A DNA stretch of 64,000 nt. Source: an uncultured Gammaproteobacteria bacterium. Lineage in GTDB: Bacteria > Pseudomonadota > Gammaproteobacteria > Pseudomonadales > Ketobacteraceae. The notes below the pieces were generated by a model. It saw nothing but the letters and a program-made list of their open reading frames with translations. It ran no database searches and was not told the DNA's origin. The translations under genes and the position numbers were made by a program. The stretch lies in assembly GCA_913063125.1 (NCBI GenBank), contig CAJXZM010000002.1, positions 1 through 64,000 of the forward strand, given 5' to 3'. This document shows positions 45,768 to 54,762 of this stretch, in pieces. Every line of letters starts with the position of its first letter. The first letter of the stretch is position 1.

Positions 45768-46466
45768 ATGATGAAAATCCAAATACAACCCGGCGACGTA
45801 TTTAAAAAATTGACACTTGCTATAACTGTCTTGCTTTTTATGAACACCCTAGGGTTAATATCAAAATTTCAATTTGATCATGATAACGTCTATGGTCTAA
45901 TTACTTTATTCGACTTTAACCAAGAGAAAAATATCCCAACACTTTTCTCTTCTTTTTTACTCATCATTACCAGCGCCGTACTTGCTTCAATAACATCAAC
46001 ACAAAAAAAGTTGCAATCGCCATACATTGCATGGGGCGGGCTGTCACTCATTTTTATGTTTTTGTCAATTGACGAATTCGTATCTCTTCATGAAATGCTA
46101 GTAACGCCAGTACGAACACTACTAAACACGTCTGGTGCACTGCGCTACGCCTGGGTCATTCCTTATGGTGCTATGCTGATTGTTTTTGTAATATCGTACT
46201 TAAAATTTTTATATGCCCTACCAAGAAAGATTGGTACATTATTCATATTATCGGGTGGTGTTTATGTAACGGGAGCACTGGGCTTTGAATTAATAGGAAG
46301 CTGGTATCATGATAACTATGGGACAGACAATCTTATGTATTCCATGATATACACAACCGAAGAACTCCTAGAAATGCTTGGAATCACCCTATTTATTACG
46401 ACCCTACTGCTACACATCGGACTCACATACAAAGATGCAGTTATAACAATAAATACGCCGGAGTAA
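45768..46466 (+). CDS. Unknown six-helix membrane protein
   Basis: A 232-residue membrane protein of no family I recognise. About six hydrophobic segments are seen (near 15-33, 58-76, 84-106, 124-148, 152-176 and 195-217). Acidic and histidine residues sit within or at the ends of helices: SIDEFVSLHE in the third, FELIG in the fifth, EELLEMLG at the sixth. That could be a metal or substrate site. AAAAGGA lies about six bases before the ATG at 45768. A second ATG follows immediately, so the start may be 45771. It sits between two glycosyltransferase genes and its 3' end converges on the GT2 gene 3 bp away. Confidence 0.7.
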   Translation: MMKIQIQPGDVFKKLTLAITVLLFMNTLGLISKFQFDHDNVYGLITLFDFNQEKNIPTLFSSFLLIITSAVLASITSTQKKLQSPYIAWGGLSLIFMFLSIDEFVSLHEMLVTPVRTLLNTSGALRYAWVIPYGAMLIVFVISYLKFLYALPRKIGTLFILSGGVYVTGALGFELIGSWYHDNYGTDNLMYSMIYTTEELLEMLGITLFITTLLLHIGLTYKDAVITINTPE

Positions 46467-46469
46467 CGT

Positions 46470-47369
46470 TTAGGGGGCATTTTTAAATTGGCGCTTACCG
46501 TTAAAAAGCAGCTTCCTGGTATAAGTGATATATCCCCACCCGCCATTCCGCAAACATCGAACATGAAACCTAACAGCCTCCTTCCTTTTGTTATTGTCTA
46601 AATAATAGGCTGAAATGACGTTTAACGACGTTTGATACTTTTTCTTTATTTTAACCTTAATCTCCTTTTTTAAAGGCAGCTGATACAATTCAAGCAAGAA
46701 TTCCGGCTGTGCCAAGCTATACGCTTCACTTTTTGACGCTGAACAAGAATTATTCACGTGAATCCTATAAGTTACAGCATCACAATATTTTATATTTTTT
46801 TTCTCAATGATTAATTGGCAAAACAAGTAGGTCCACTCAAAGTACTTAAAGTCAAACTCGAATACTCGTTGCGACACAGTTCTTCTTCGAAATAACGAAG
46901 ATGAGGAAGAAAACCAGTTGACATCGAAAAAACTAAGCACCAAATTTTGTTCGATTTTGTTTTGTAGGATATCGCCGACGAGGAGTTTATCTGTACCCTT
47001 GTGAACATAGCCATTAGTTACAATAACGTCAATGTCAGCATCGCCCTCCATCTCATTTACCCTTCTAGACAGTGAATGATGAAGGTACTCATCATCATCA
47101 TCAAGAAACCCAAAATACTCACTGGTGACATGGCCTACCCCCTCATATCGCGCTAGAGATACATTTGCCTCTCTTCTATATACAACCTTTAATTGGTTAT
47201 TCTTATTCAAACAATCGAATAACTCATGATCATAACCTTCTCCATTTACAACAACAATCACCTCAGATCTGACATTTTCTTGACCAAGGACACTACCAAT
47301 TGCCCGTAACAATGATTTAGAACGCGACGCTTGACATGTAGTTGCTATTATTATTGACACGGAATTCAT
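46470..47369 (-). CDS. Glycosyltransferase family 2
   Basis: A 299-residue GT-A glycosyltransferase. It opens MNSVSIIIATTCQASRS and has SVLGQENVRSEVIVVVNGEG. The DXD-like metal site is GFLDDDDEYLHH near 95-106. No membrane segment is predicted, so it would act on the cytoplasmic side. I chose the ATG at 47369. A TTG 21 bases upstream is the only alternative. It is the first gene seen on the minus strand of the right-hand block, next to a flippase gene, which supports a role in polymer assembly. Confidence 0.86.
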   Translation of the reverse strand: MNSVSIIIATTCQASRSKSLLRAIGSVLGQENVRSEVIVVVNGEGYDHELFDCLNKNNQLKVVYRREANVSLARYEGVGHVTSEYFGFLDDDDEYLHHSLSRRVNEMEGDADIDVIVTNGYVHKGTDKLLVGDILQNKIEQNLVLSFFDVNWFSSSSSLFRRRTVSQRVFEFDFKYFEWTYLFCQLIIEKKNIKYCDAVTYRIHVNNSCSASKSEAYSLAQPEFLLELYQLPLKKEIKVKIKKKYQTSLNVISAYYLDNNKRKEAVRFHVRCLRNGGWGYITYTRKLLFNGKRQFKNAP

Positions 47370-47528
47370 AGTAGGTCGCAGCCAAATCAAATCTCAGTAA
47401 AGTTGAAAGTGATTATACTGTATGCAATTTACCAAAACTATGCGTTAAACCTCCGTTTCAGGTGCAACTTAAAAAAAATGATCTACTTACCGACTTTGAG
47501 TACAAAGCGCTAAATAGCAACATCTAGA

Positions 47529-49010
47529 TCAGCGAAGTAATTTATCCATAGCCAGCCTCGCGATTTTGTTCTCTACATCCCCCTCCTTTCCAACAAGCTT
47601 CCATATAGTCAGAACAGATAATACGTAGCTTACGACACCAACAAAAATTGACATCAGCAAATCAAAAGCAACGTGTCCAATCAACACATAATGTATATAT
47701 CCGGACACGGATGCAACCATAACCAATGAAGCAGAAAGTGGCCGGGCGTATAGTGCGAAAAGACTGATTAATGGAATGCGTAATTCTAATTTGAGAATCA
47801 TATTAGATACTATTAACGCGAAAATTGAAGTAAAAAGAAAAGCCTGCGCAACACCGGTGACTCCATTCAAGCTCATAAAGTATATCATTGACAACAGAAA
47901 GGCAACTGCACGTATAAATAACTCTAACGTTGCTAATTTCGGTTTCCCCAATGCAAAATATATATAGCCGGCGTTAGAGCTCAACGCATAAAGGGAGCCA
48001 CCTAACGCCAAATAGACCACCGGCATTATAGCTTCCAACCACTGGTCCCCAAGCAACAGCGGAACAATGAATGGGGAAACAAGCGCAATGCCGGTTCCCA
48101 ACGGAAGTACTATAAAAGCAATGGCCCTTATCGAGTCTATATATAAGCTCCGCAACATAGCAAGATCCCCTGACGCTTTTGAATACCCCGGATATATCGC
48201 TCGATTCAAGCTCGCGGCAACTTCCGTAGTGGCCATCTTGGATATTTCTGATGCCAGTGTAAATATTGCAGCAGCATGGGGTGACATCACTTTCCCCAGT
48301 GCCAACTCAGGTGATTTTGTATTTAGAAAAATCAACAGGTTATTTAGAAACAACCACCGAGAAAATCCAAAAAGATCACTGCTCTTTTTGAAACTAATTG
48401 AAGGGCGAAATGAGTGCATCGTATAAGACATAGCAACCTCAAGAGACTTGAGTACTAAATTGCTAATGACGAGCGCCCAATAACTTCTAAGCGCCACTGC
48501 TAAAGCGATCGTAATAAAGAAGCCAATAACCTTCGGGACTATTAGTAACTTAAATTCCTTATGGAAGGTCATGTTTTTCTGGTAGTCTACAACTCCAACA
48601 TTACGGGCTCCGTGCAAAATAAACAACACAGATGTCGCCAGCGCGACATAGGACAGTTCAGGCTTATTGTAAAATTCACCAACAAACCCAGAGGCCGCCG
48701 CTAATATTATTGCAGACAATAGCCCAAAAAACATATTGTAAGTCCATGCTGTATTGTAATGCTCTGCACTAGATTTTTTTTGTTGGATAAGCACAGTCTC
48801 GAAGCCGAACTGTGTCAACGTACTAATCAAAGCAAATATCGACATTGCAATAGCTGCCACACCAAAATCATCTGGAGTGAGTAGTCGCGCAAGTATAATT
48901 GTACTAACCACCCCGATAAGCCTATAACTAAGCCTTAAAATAGTTGTCCAGGCTGCTCCCTTTGCCATAGCTATCTGTATATTTTCTTTCTGCTCTGTAA
49001 TCAATGACAT
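47529..49010 (-). CDS. Polysaccharide flippase, Wzx/MOP type
   Basis: A 493-residue polytopic membrane protein of the MOP exporter superfamily, with about 12-14 helices. The N-terminus GAAWTTILRLSYRLIGVVSTIILARLL-like block and LTPDDFGVAAIAMSIFA are the signatures of WzxC-type exporters. It would flip a lipid-linked oligosaccharide across the inner membrane. A second, different flippase lies at 54.8-56.2 kb, so two export steps or two substrates may exist. It is the middle gene of a run GT2-flippase-acyltransferase on the minus strand. Confidence 0.88.
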   Translation of the reverse strand: MSLITEQKENIQIAMAKGAAWTTILRLSYRLIGVVSTIILARLLTPDDFGVAAIAMSIFALISTLTQFGFETVLIQQKKSSAEHYNTAWTYNMFFGLLSAIILAAASGFVGEFYNKPELSYVALATSVLFILHGARNVGVVDYQKNMTFHKEFKLLIVPKVIGFFITIALAVALRSYWALVISNLVLKSLEVAMSYTMHSFRPSISFKKSSDLFGFSRWLFLNNLLIFLNTKSPELALGKVMSPHAAAIFTLASEISKMATTEVAASLNRAIYPGYSKASGDLAMLRSLYIDSIRAIAFIVLPLGTGIALVSPFIVPLLLGDQWLEAIMPVVYLALGGSLYALSSNAGYIYFALGKPKLATLELFIRAVAFLLSMIYFMSLNGVTGVAQAFLFTSIFALIVSNMILKLELRIPLISLFALYARPLSASLVMVASVSGYIHYVLIGHVAFDLLMSIFVGVVSYVLSVLTIWKLVGKEGDVENKIARLAMDKLLR

Positions 49011-49066
49011 AACCTAAGGTTCTCTGGCGTGACTTAAGTATTTTTGCGGCAACCAAAAACAACAAT

Positions 49067-50173
49067 TCAGCCCTTTTCGAGATGCGGATTTAAAACATCC
49101 AGTTTAAATCGCCCTAAGGTTCTATTATATATTCTAGATATAGCTATAACAAAAAAATGCTTTCTGTGTTCAGTTAGTAACCCTGCGCAGTATGTAGAAA
49201 ACCCGATTAACATTGTTAACACCGCTATATCAACAAGGCTGTCTGGATTATGCGTGTAAAATTTGGCCCAAATTGTCATCACTAGAGCATGTACTAGATA
49301 CAAAGTAAAAGTATAAGTAGCACAAGCTCTGATTAAATCACTATATTTCAATAAGCAAGTAAACTTTGCTTTCATAGCGCATAAAAAATTCAACAAAACC
49401 ATCATTGATATGACGTAATCACTTAGATATCTATCAGCGCTTCCTAGCTTTAAATTATCAAAGGGCCAAATAACGTTACCATAAGTACGAAATAACAGGT
49501 CGAAATCAAAACTCTTATAAAGAACAAAGCTCAATATACTCAATAACCAACCAAGACGCGCGACTGTAACGTTTATGTTTACTCTATTTTGATATTTGTA
49601 TAGAGCAACACCGGATAGCCAAACCGGCAATAGTAACCACAATTTATGACCCAGAATAAGAAAAACTATGCTGGCAATAACCACACGGCGTATGCCCGAG
49701 AAATAATATATGCTGGCAAAGAATATGTAATACCAGACTTCATAACTCAATGACCAATAGGGCGTCAACCCCGGTGGCCTTTCAGAAATGTTCCATAACT
49801 CACCTAAAAACAGTCCATGTAAAGGGATATATAAGTAGGCCTTAGATAATTGATAATGTGTCTCATCATTAAAAATTGAATACGCATATACGAATATAAA
49901 AGATAGAAAAAGCAACGGTAGAGCTACAGAATAAATTCGAGATGCCCTGGCTATCGCATACTGGCTGAGCGAAGGCTTCTTAACGTCCGTAGTATAGGCA
50001 ATAACATACCCTGAGAGGACAAAAAATATCATCACTGCTTCCCTACCTAATTCAGGAACATATAACGATAACGTTTCATTCAACACTCCATGCTGAACGA
50101 AATGTGCAAGGACAACAAGCACAGCTGCGAGGAATCTAATGCAGTCTAAATAGAGGGAATACCGAGCTTCCAT
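49067..50173 (-). CDS. Acyltransferase family 3 (OafA-like)
   Basis: A 368-residue integral membrane acyltransferase. The N-terminus RYSLYLDCIRFLAAVLVVLAHF has the catalytic-region His. REAVMIFFVLSGYVIAYTT and PPGLTPYWSLSYEVWYYIFFA are the other family blocks. About ten membrane helices are expected. These enzymes O-acetylate or otherwise acylate surface sugars. I chose the ATG at 50173, because a longer frame begins with TTG and adds a poorly fitting stretch. It is divergent from a second acyltransferase 400 bp away. Confidence 0.87.
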   Translation of the reverse strand: MEARYSLYLDCIRFLAAVLVVLAHFVQHGVLNETLSLYVPELGREAVMIFFVLSGYVIAYTTDVKKPSLSQYAIARASRIYSVALPLLFLSFIFVYAYSIFNDETHYQLSKAYLYIPLHGLFLGELWNISERPPGLTPYWSLSYEVWYYIFFASIYYFSGIRRVVIASIVFLILGHKLWLLLPVWLSGVALYKYQNRVNINVTVARLGWLLSILSFVLYKSFDFDLLFRTYGNVIWPFDNLKLGSADRYLSDYVISMMVLLNFLCAMKAKFTCLLKYSDLIRACATYTFTLYLVHALVMTIWAKFYTHNPDSLVDIAVLTMLIGFSTYCAGLLTEHRKHFFVIAISRIYNRTLGRFKLDVLNPHLEKG

Positions 50174-50572
50174 TTTAATATTATACCCATACCGTTGTAA
50201 CAACGTAGGTTGTTGCCACAAAAAAAACGAATTTCTTGAACATCATGTCTTGAACGATAAAGAAAAAGTAACTAAAGGGCCGACGCTCGCAGAGCTAAAG
50301 GCTGCGTACCTACACACATTTCATTTGACAATAAAATATCTTTTAGACTTATTTTTTGATCTATCATTATGTTTTTCAAAAATCACAGTAACACTTACCA
50401 AAAGAAAGCACTTTAACATAACTGACATACTTACAACAGCCTCTTACCCAGTCTGAAGTTCGATACCAACTCATCTCTGAGGTACATAGATAACAAATCA
50501 TTACTAGAAAGGAAAAACTGTTCACTGTACAATCTGAAATTTCGAAAGTAGCCGATAGTACAGGGTAGCGGT
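50174..50572. promoter_or_regulatory. Divergent intergenic region between two acyltransferase genes
   Basis: About 400 bp of AT-rich DNA must hold both promoters. I found no sigma-54 GG-N10-GC element, no convincing -10/-35 pair and no credible small gene. Confidence 0.35.
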
Positions 50573-51658
50573 ATGAGCTGGATAAGCAATCAACTTGAGA
50601 TATCACACAGCAACCACACTCCTCTACGGCCAATGGAGGGCTTAAGAGGCATTGCTGTTTTCCTAGTGTTCCTGTTCCATTATTGTTCGCTAACAACCCC
50701 CTTCATCAACCCAAATTCTATTTCCGGAACCGCCCTGCAGTTCATTCATGGGTTTGGAGATATTGGCGTAGACCTGTTTTTTGTTCTCAGCGGCTTTCTA
50801 ATTTACGGTACCTTGATTCGAAAACCAACAAAATACACTCCCTACATAAAAAAGCGTATTACCAGGATATACCCAACCTTTCTCGCAGTATTCGTTCTGT
50901 ATCTTGCCCTCTCCGTGATTATGCCATCAGAAAGTAAATTGCCGAATGGCATTACCAATAGCGCCATATACATCATTCAAAACCTACTACTACTCCCCGG
51001 TATTTTAGATATCAAACCGATGATAACTGTCGCATGGTCTCTAAGCTATGAGTTCTTATATTATTTATTGATGCCCCTTATCATAGCTTCGTTAAGAATG
51101 CGCTCATGGCATTACAAAGCTCGAATAGCATTCTGGTCGATTGTTTCGATAGTTGGTTTTGCAGTATTTCATTTTTATGGCGGACATATAAGGCTAATAA
51201 TTTTTGTGTCTGGCATACTTCTTTACGAAATATATGACAACAAGCTTATCCGTCCCCCTGCTTATTTTGGGACCTTTTGCCTATTGCTTGCTGTTACAAC
51301 ATTTGCAGTTAGAGGTCATTTAGGCTTATCTGGCATTATTCCAACACTGATTCTTTTTATTCTTTTTTTCTTCACCTGCCTAGAATCATTTGTTTCTAAA
51401 ACCGGATCGGCAAGATGGCTAACATACACGCCTCTGCGGTGGTTAGGCAACATGAGCTATTCTTATTATCTTATACACGGACTAACACTTAAGGCTTGTT
51501 TTTTCGCGGCCGGAGCATTTTTAGAGCTAAGCAATCAGAATGAGTACATCATGTGGCTTGGAATTGCTCCTCTATTCGCTGTCACGCTGATAGTTTCATT
51601 CGGATTGTTTGTCATTATAGAGCGCCCACTATCTCTGCAGTCACCCACAAAGAAATGA
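50573..51658 (+). CDS. Acyltransferase family 3 (OafA-like)
   Basis: A 361-residue membrane acyltransferase. Blocks are PMEGLRGIAVFLVFLFHY (about 19-36, with the His), DIGVDLFFVLSGFLIYGTLI and VAWSLSYEFLYYLLMP. It is only distantly similar to the other acyltransferase next door, so not a recent duplicate. It stands alone on the plus strand among minus-strand genes. No terminator was recognised in the 247 bp that follow. It probably modifies the same polymer or lipid. Confidence 0.87.
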   Translation: MSWISNQLEISHSNHTPLRPMEGLRGIAVFLVFLFHYCSLTTPFINPNSISGTALQFIHGFGDIGVDLFFVLSGFLIYGTLIRKPTKYTPYIKKRITRIYPTFLAVFVLYLALSVIMPSESKLPNGITNSAIYIIQNLLLLPGILDIKPMITVAWSLSYEFLYYLLMPLIIASLRMRSWHYKARIAFWSIVSIVGFAVFHFYGGHIRLIIFVSGILLYEIYDNKLIRPPAYFGTFCLLLAVTTFAVRGHLGLSGIIPTLILFILFFFTCLESFVSKTGSARWLTYTPLRWLGNMSYSYYLIHGLTLKACFFAAGAFLELSNQNEYIMWLGIAPLFAVTLIVSFGLFVIIERPLSLQSPTKK

Positions 51659-51905
51659 GGCAGCAAAAACACTCTCACTACTCAAGCCCCGGCCACAAGA
51701 CCACACAGCAGTCCTTATGACTGAAAAGCTGGCGCTTCACGTATCAAATTGCACCGCATAAGAGTATCACCCTCCAGCACATGTCTTAAATACAGCCGGC
51801 GCAACAACCTGAGAACATAGAAGCTACCTTGTAGAAACTCACACTATATAACTGCAACGACCAAACCCACGACTCCACAAAAAACGAATGTGTCAATAAA
51901 AACCG

Positions 51906-53603
51906 TCAGCTTTTTATATTTTCAAGCAATTTTAGCTTACCAACTAAATACGAATAATTTCTTACGCCCAAAAAATGCAAAAGCATAGCCAAGGTCGTTT
52001 TACCATTATTAAAATACTTATGGTAAACAGCACTTTTCCTAACCTTAAGGAACAGTTTTAAATCGCAATATCTTCTCGGCTTCCTCTTCCCCCCCCACTG
52101 ATAGGTTAAGTCACTGGGAATATCAATCGGACATGGAACGTGGCCAGGATAAGTTTGCCATGGGGCGCTCCTAGCTGACTCCGGGAAAAAACTAAACCAT
52201 TGCATATAAAACTTATGATAAACCAATTCCTTACTGGGTATAGAGTAAATTTTCCGAAGGAATTTACTATCAAAAAACGGCAACAACAACTCAACTTTAT
52301 GTTCGCATATGGTTTCAAAATGCAATTGAAGATGTCGTTTTTGGTCATTATTCATCAGAAAATGATAGACTGATTTTGACGGATCCTCTTTATTAGGCAA
52401 ATATTCAGACTCTATTGATTTCCTTAAAAACTGATTCGACTTCGAAGCATATCTCTGCTTCAAAAAACCAGCTACTGGCACTGTTTTTGTTGTCGAAAGG
52501 AAAGATTCAATCGCAGACTGCTTATCCATACCATCTAACAAATCAATTTGATTGTTATCTATATAGACATATCCCAAACTCACGCTACCGCCATCTCCCG
52601 ACCATACAAGGTTAGGGTTTAGGTCGTCTAGCATCAAGTCAGAACTATCCGATATGGCTTTTGATATTAGCTTAGACCAATTAGGGTACTCGAGTGTGGG
52701 CAATATTTTTTCATGGTGAACAAGTGCGGCTTGGGCTGCAAATATTTTCGCACATTCGTTATCTTGGGATTTTTGAGTAGCAAAATTAAAAGAATGTAGC
52801 GTTTCAACATTTAATTTAACTTGAGAGGCAATCACTCTCGAATCCAACCCACCGCTCAAAAAGGAAACTGCATTTTTATTGTTGTCTAATCTGCATTTAA
52901 TCGCCTCGTCGAATAAGCTATACAGCTCCTCAGCATCAGAAGAAACAGAATTAGAGCTAACACTAATATTTGACCAATCCCAATATTCACCTAAAGAAAC
53001 ATTACCCTGCTCAATTGAAAGGAGCCCTCCTTTATCCAATCGTTTAATATGCTTGTACGGAGTTCTATCAGACAAACAGTACCCAAAAGCCAGATACTCA
53101 TTCAACCCGACAGTATCAATTGAGTTATCTATAATAGAAGAGTTTTCGAGAACGGACAATAATGATGAATATATAAATAGATGATCTTTGATGTAATAGA
53201 ATATTGGACGAACACCTTGCTTGTCGGTATACAAACTATAGGTTAGTTTCAATTCATTTATGGATACACCTGAAAAAACACCTCTTGCTGACTGCAGTGA
53301 AGTCGGCATTTCATTCTTACAAAAAGAGCTATTTATTGCTTCTATATCTTCAAATAGGCCATCACCGACATTATCTCTAATAATTGGATCACCTGCGATT
53401 ACAGTCGTGCAATTTCCCTTGACCGCTACTTTGCTATCTCGAAAAGCACCTACATCGTGAAACAAAAGTACACTGTTGCATTTTTCTATTTTGAAGTACG
53501 ATTTACTGCAGCATGATTCACTAAAGCTGCTGCCTAGAGTATCAAACTCTTCAGGCTGTACCCTTTCGCCTCTAATATTAATGATGCCTGCAAAAACCGT
53601 CAT
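51906..53603 (-). CDS. Asparagine-synthase-like protein lacking the glutaminase cysteine
   Basis: A 565-residue protein with the two-domain asparagine synthase fold. The N-terminal part keeps the fold of class II glutamine amidotransferases but begins MTVFAGIIN where active enzymes have MCGIAG, so the nucleophile Cys2 is Thr. The synthetase domain has the PP-loop SGGLDSR near 245-251. The usual G-x-G-x-DELFGGY is altered to SGDGGSVSLGYVY. AMP-forming activation of a carboxylate is still likely, but ammonia from glutamine is not. The start ATG overlaps the alr stop (ATGA), and GGAG lies about 10 bases upstream. Relatives with dead glutaminase sites use other amines. Confidence 0.85.
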   Translation of the reverse strand: MTVFAGIINIRGERVQPEEFDTLGSSFSESCCSKSYFKIEKCNSVLLFHDVGAFRDSKVAVKGNCTTVIAGDPIIRDNVGDGLFEDIEAINSSFCKNEMPTSLQSARGVFSGVSINELKLTYSLYTDKQGVRPIFYYIKDHLFIYSSLLSVLENSSIIDNSIDTVGLNEYLAFGYCLSDRTPYKHIKRLDKGGLLSIEQGNVSLGEYWDWSNISVSSNSVSSDAEELYSLFDEAIKCRLDNNKNAVSFLSGGLDSRVIASQVKLNVETLHSFNFATQKSQDNECAKIFAAQAALVHHEKILPTLEYPNWSKLISKAISDSSDLMLDDLNPNLVWSGDGGSVSLGYVYIDNNQIDLLDGMDKQSAIESFLSTTKTVPVAGFLKQRYASKSNQFLRKSIESEYLPNKEDPSKSVYHFLMNNDQKRHLQLHFETICEHKVELLLPFFDSKFLRKIYSIPSKELVYHKFYMQWFSFFPESARSAPWQTYPGHVPCPIDIPSDLTYQWGGKRKPRRYCDLKLFLKVRKSAVYHKYFNNGKTTLAMLLHFLGVRNYSYLVGKLKLLENIKS

Positions 53604-54712
53604 TCCCTTTCTCCATCTATAAAAATAAACTTTGAACGCTTACCTACATTACACATTACCTCATAGGGTATCGTGTCTGACCAAGTAGCTATATCATTTA
53701 AACTAATTTCCTCACCGCCGTGGCTACCTACAAGTGTAATTGTTGTGTCTAGCGTTACACCAATACAGTCGGTAATATCTAGCATCATATAATCCATGCA
53801 AATATTACCGACGATAGGTGTCTTGTGGTTGCCGACCAAAACAAAACCTTTATTGCTGGCGATACGAGGGTAACCATCTGCATACCCTACAGGTATGACA
53901 GCAATCATCGTTTTCCTTTTTGCTGTCCAGGTATGCCCATAACTTATTGACTCACCTACCGGTAACATTTTCAATTGACAAGGTTTGGTTTTCCAAGTTA
54001 GCACTGGGCGCACAAGCATTTCGTTTTGAGGATAAGGCGATACCCCATACATTAGCAAGCCAGGGCGAACAAGGTTAAACTTACTTTCTGTGGTTAAAAT
54101 ACCAGGGCTATTTGCTGCATGTACATAACGCGGACTAATTCCCGAGTTAGCAAGTTTTTCAATTGTATTTTCGAATAATTCAAGTTGATTTTGGGTAAAT
54201 AAACTCTGTGGATTATCTGCACAAGCAAAGTGGGTAAAAACCCCATCGATGACTAAATATGGGTTTTTTCGAACTTCCTGAATAGCTCTTGCCATGTCGG
54301 CTTGCTGCAGCCCAGTTCTTCCCATCCCTGTGTCTAACTCCAAGTGAACTTTCAACTCAGAAGTTAGATTTTTCGTTACGGTAACAAGGCATTCTTCACT
54401 ATGTATTACTGGAGTTAACCGGTATCGCCTAATAGTATCTAACTCGTTGAGAAACCCTGATCCAAATATCAATATATTTTGATCATTGACACCGCCCTCT
54501 CTAAGATCAACAGCCTCTAATATGCTTGACACTGCAAACCAAGATATACCAATTTCACACAACTTTTTCGCTATAGGTAATGCCCCATGACCATAGGCAT
54601 TCGCTTTTACGACTGCACACACATCAGCTTCAAGGATCGAGCCTCTTATCAATTGGATGTTTCTTTCTAGTGCATACAAATCAATATTTATTTCGGAACG
54701 CCATCTGGACAT
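53600..54712 (-). CDS. alr: Alanine racemase (PLP-dependent)
   Basis: A 370-residue fold-type III PLP enzyme. The cofactor lysine is in VVKANAYGHG (about 34-43). LDTGMGRTG, HAANSPG, RPGLLMYGVSP, the catalytic-tyrosine block ISYGHTW (about 250-256) and IGVTLDTTITLVGSHG complete the family pattern. The usual role is D-alanine for peptidoglycan. Here the gene is inside a polysaccharide cluster, 51 bp after a flippase and coupled by a 4-base overlap to a cysteine-less amidotransferase. That suggests a dedicated D-amino-acid supply. A racemase for serine or another residue cannot be excluded. Confidence 0.9.
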   Translation of the reverse strand: MSRWRSEINIDLYALERNIQLIRGSILEADVCAVVKANAYGHGALPIAKKLCEIGISWFAVSSILEAVDLREGGVNDQNILIFGSGFLNELDTIRRYRLTPVIHSEECLVTVTKNLTSELKVHLELDTGMGRTGLQQADMARAIQEVRKNPYLVIDGVFTHFACADNPQSLFTQNQLELFENTIEKLANSGISPRYVHAANSPGILTTESKFNLVRPGLLMYGVSPYPQNEMLVRPVLTWKTKPCQLKMLPVGESISYGHTWTAKRKTMIAVIPVGYADGYPRIASNKGFVLVGNHKTPIVGNICMDYMMLDITDCIGVTLDTTITLVGSHGGEEISLNDIATWSDTIPYEVMCNVGKRSKFIFIDGERE

Positions 54713-54762
54713 AAAAGTATGCTTTTGTTTTTGTGAGTCTATGATATTTCAAAGGCTAATTA

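Noticed and set aside
50250-50456. 68-codon plus-strand frame between the two acyltransferase genes
   Set aside because: It begins with TTG, has no ribosome-binding site, and its composition looks like non-coding AT-rich DNA.
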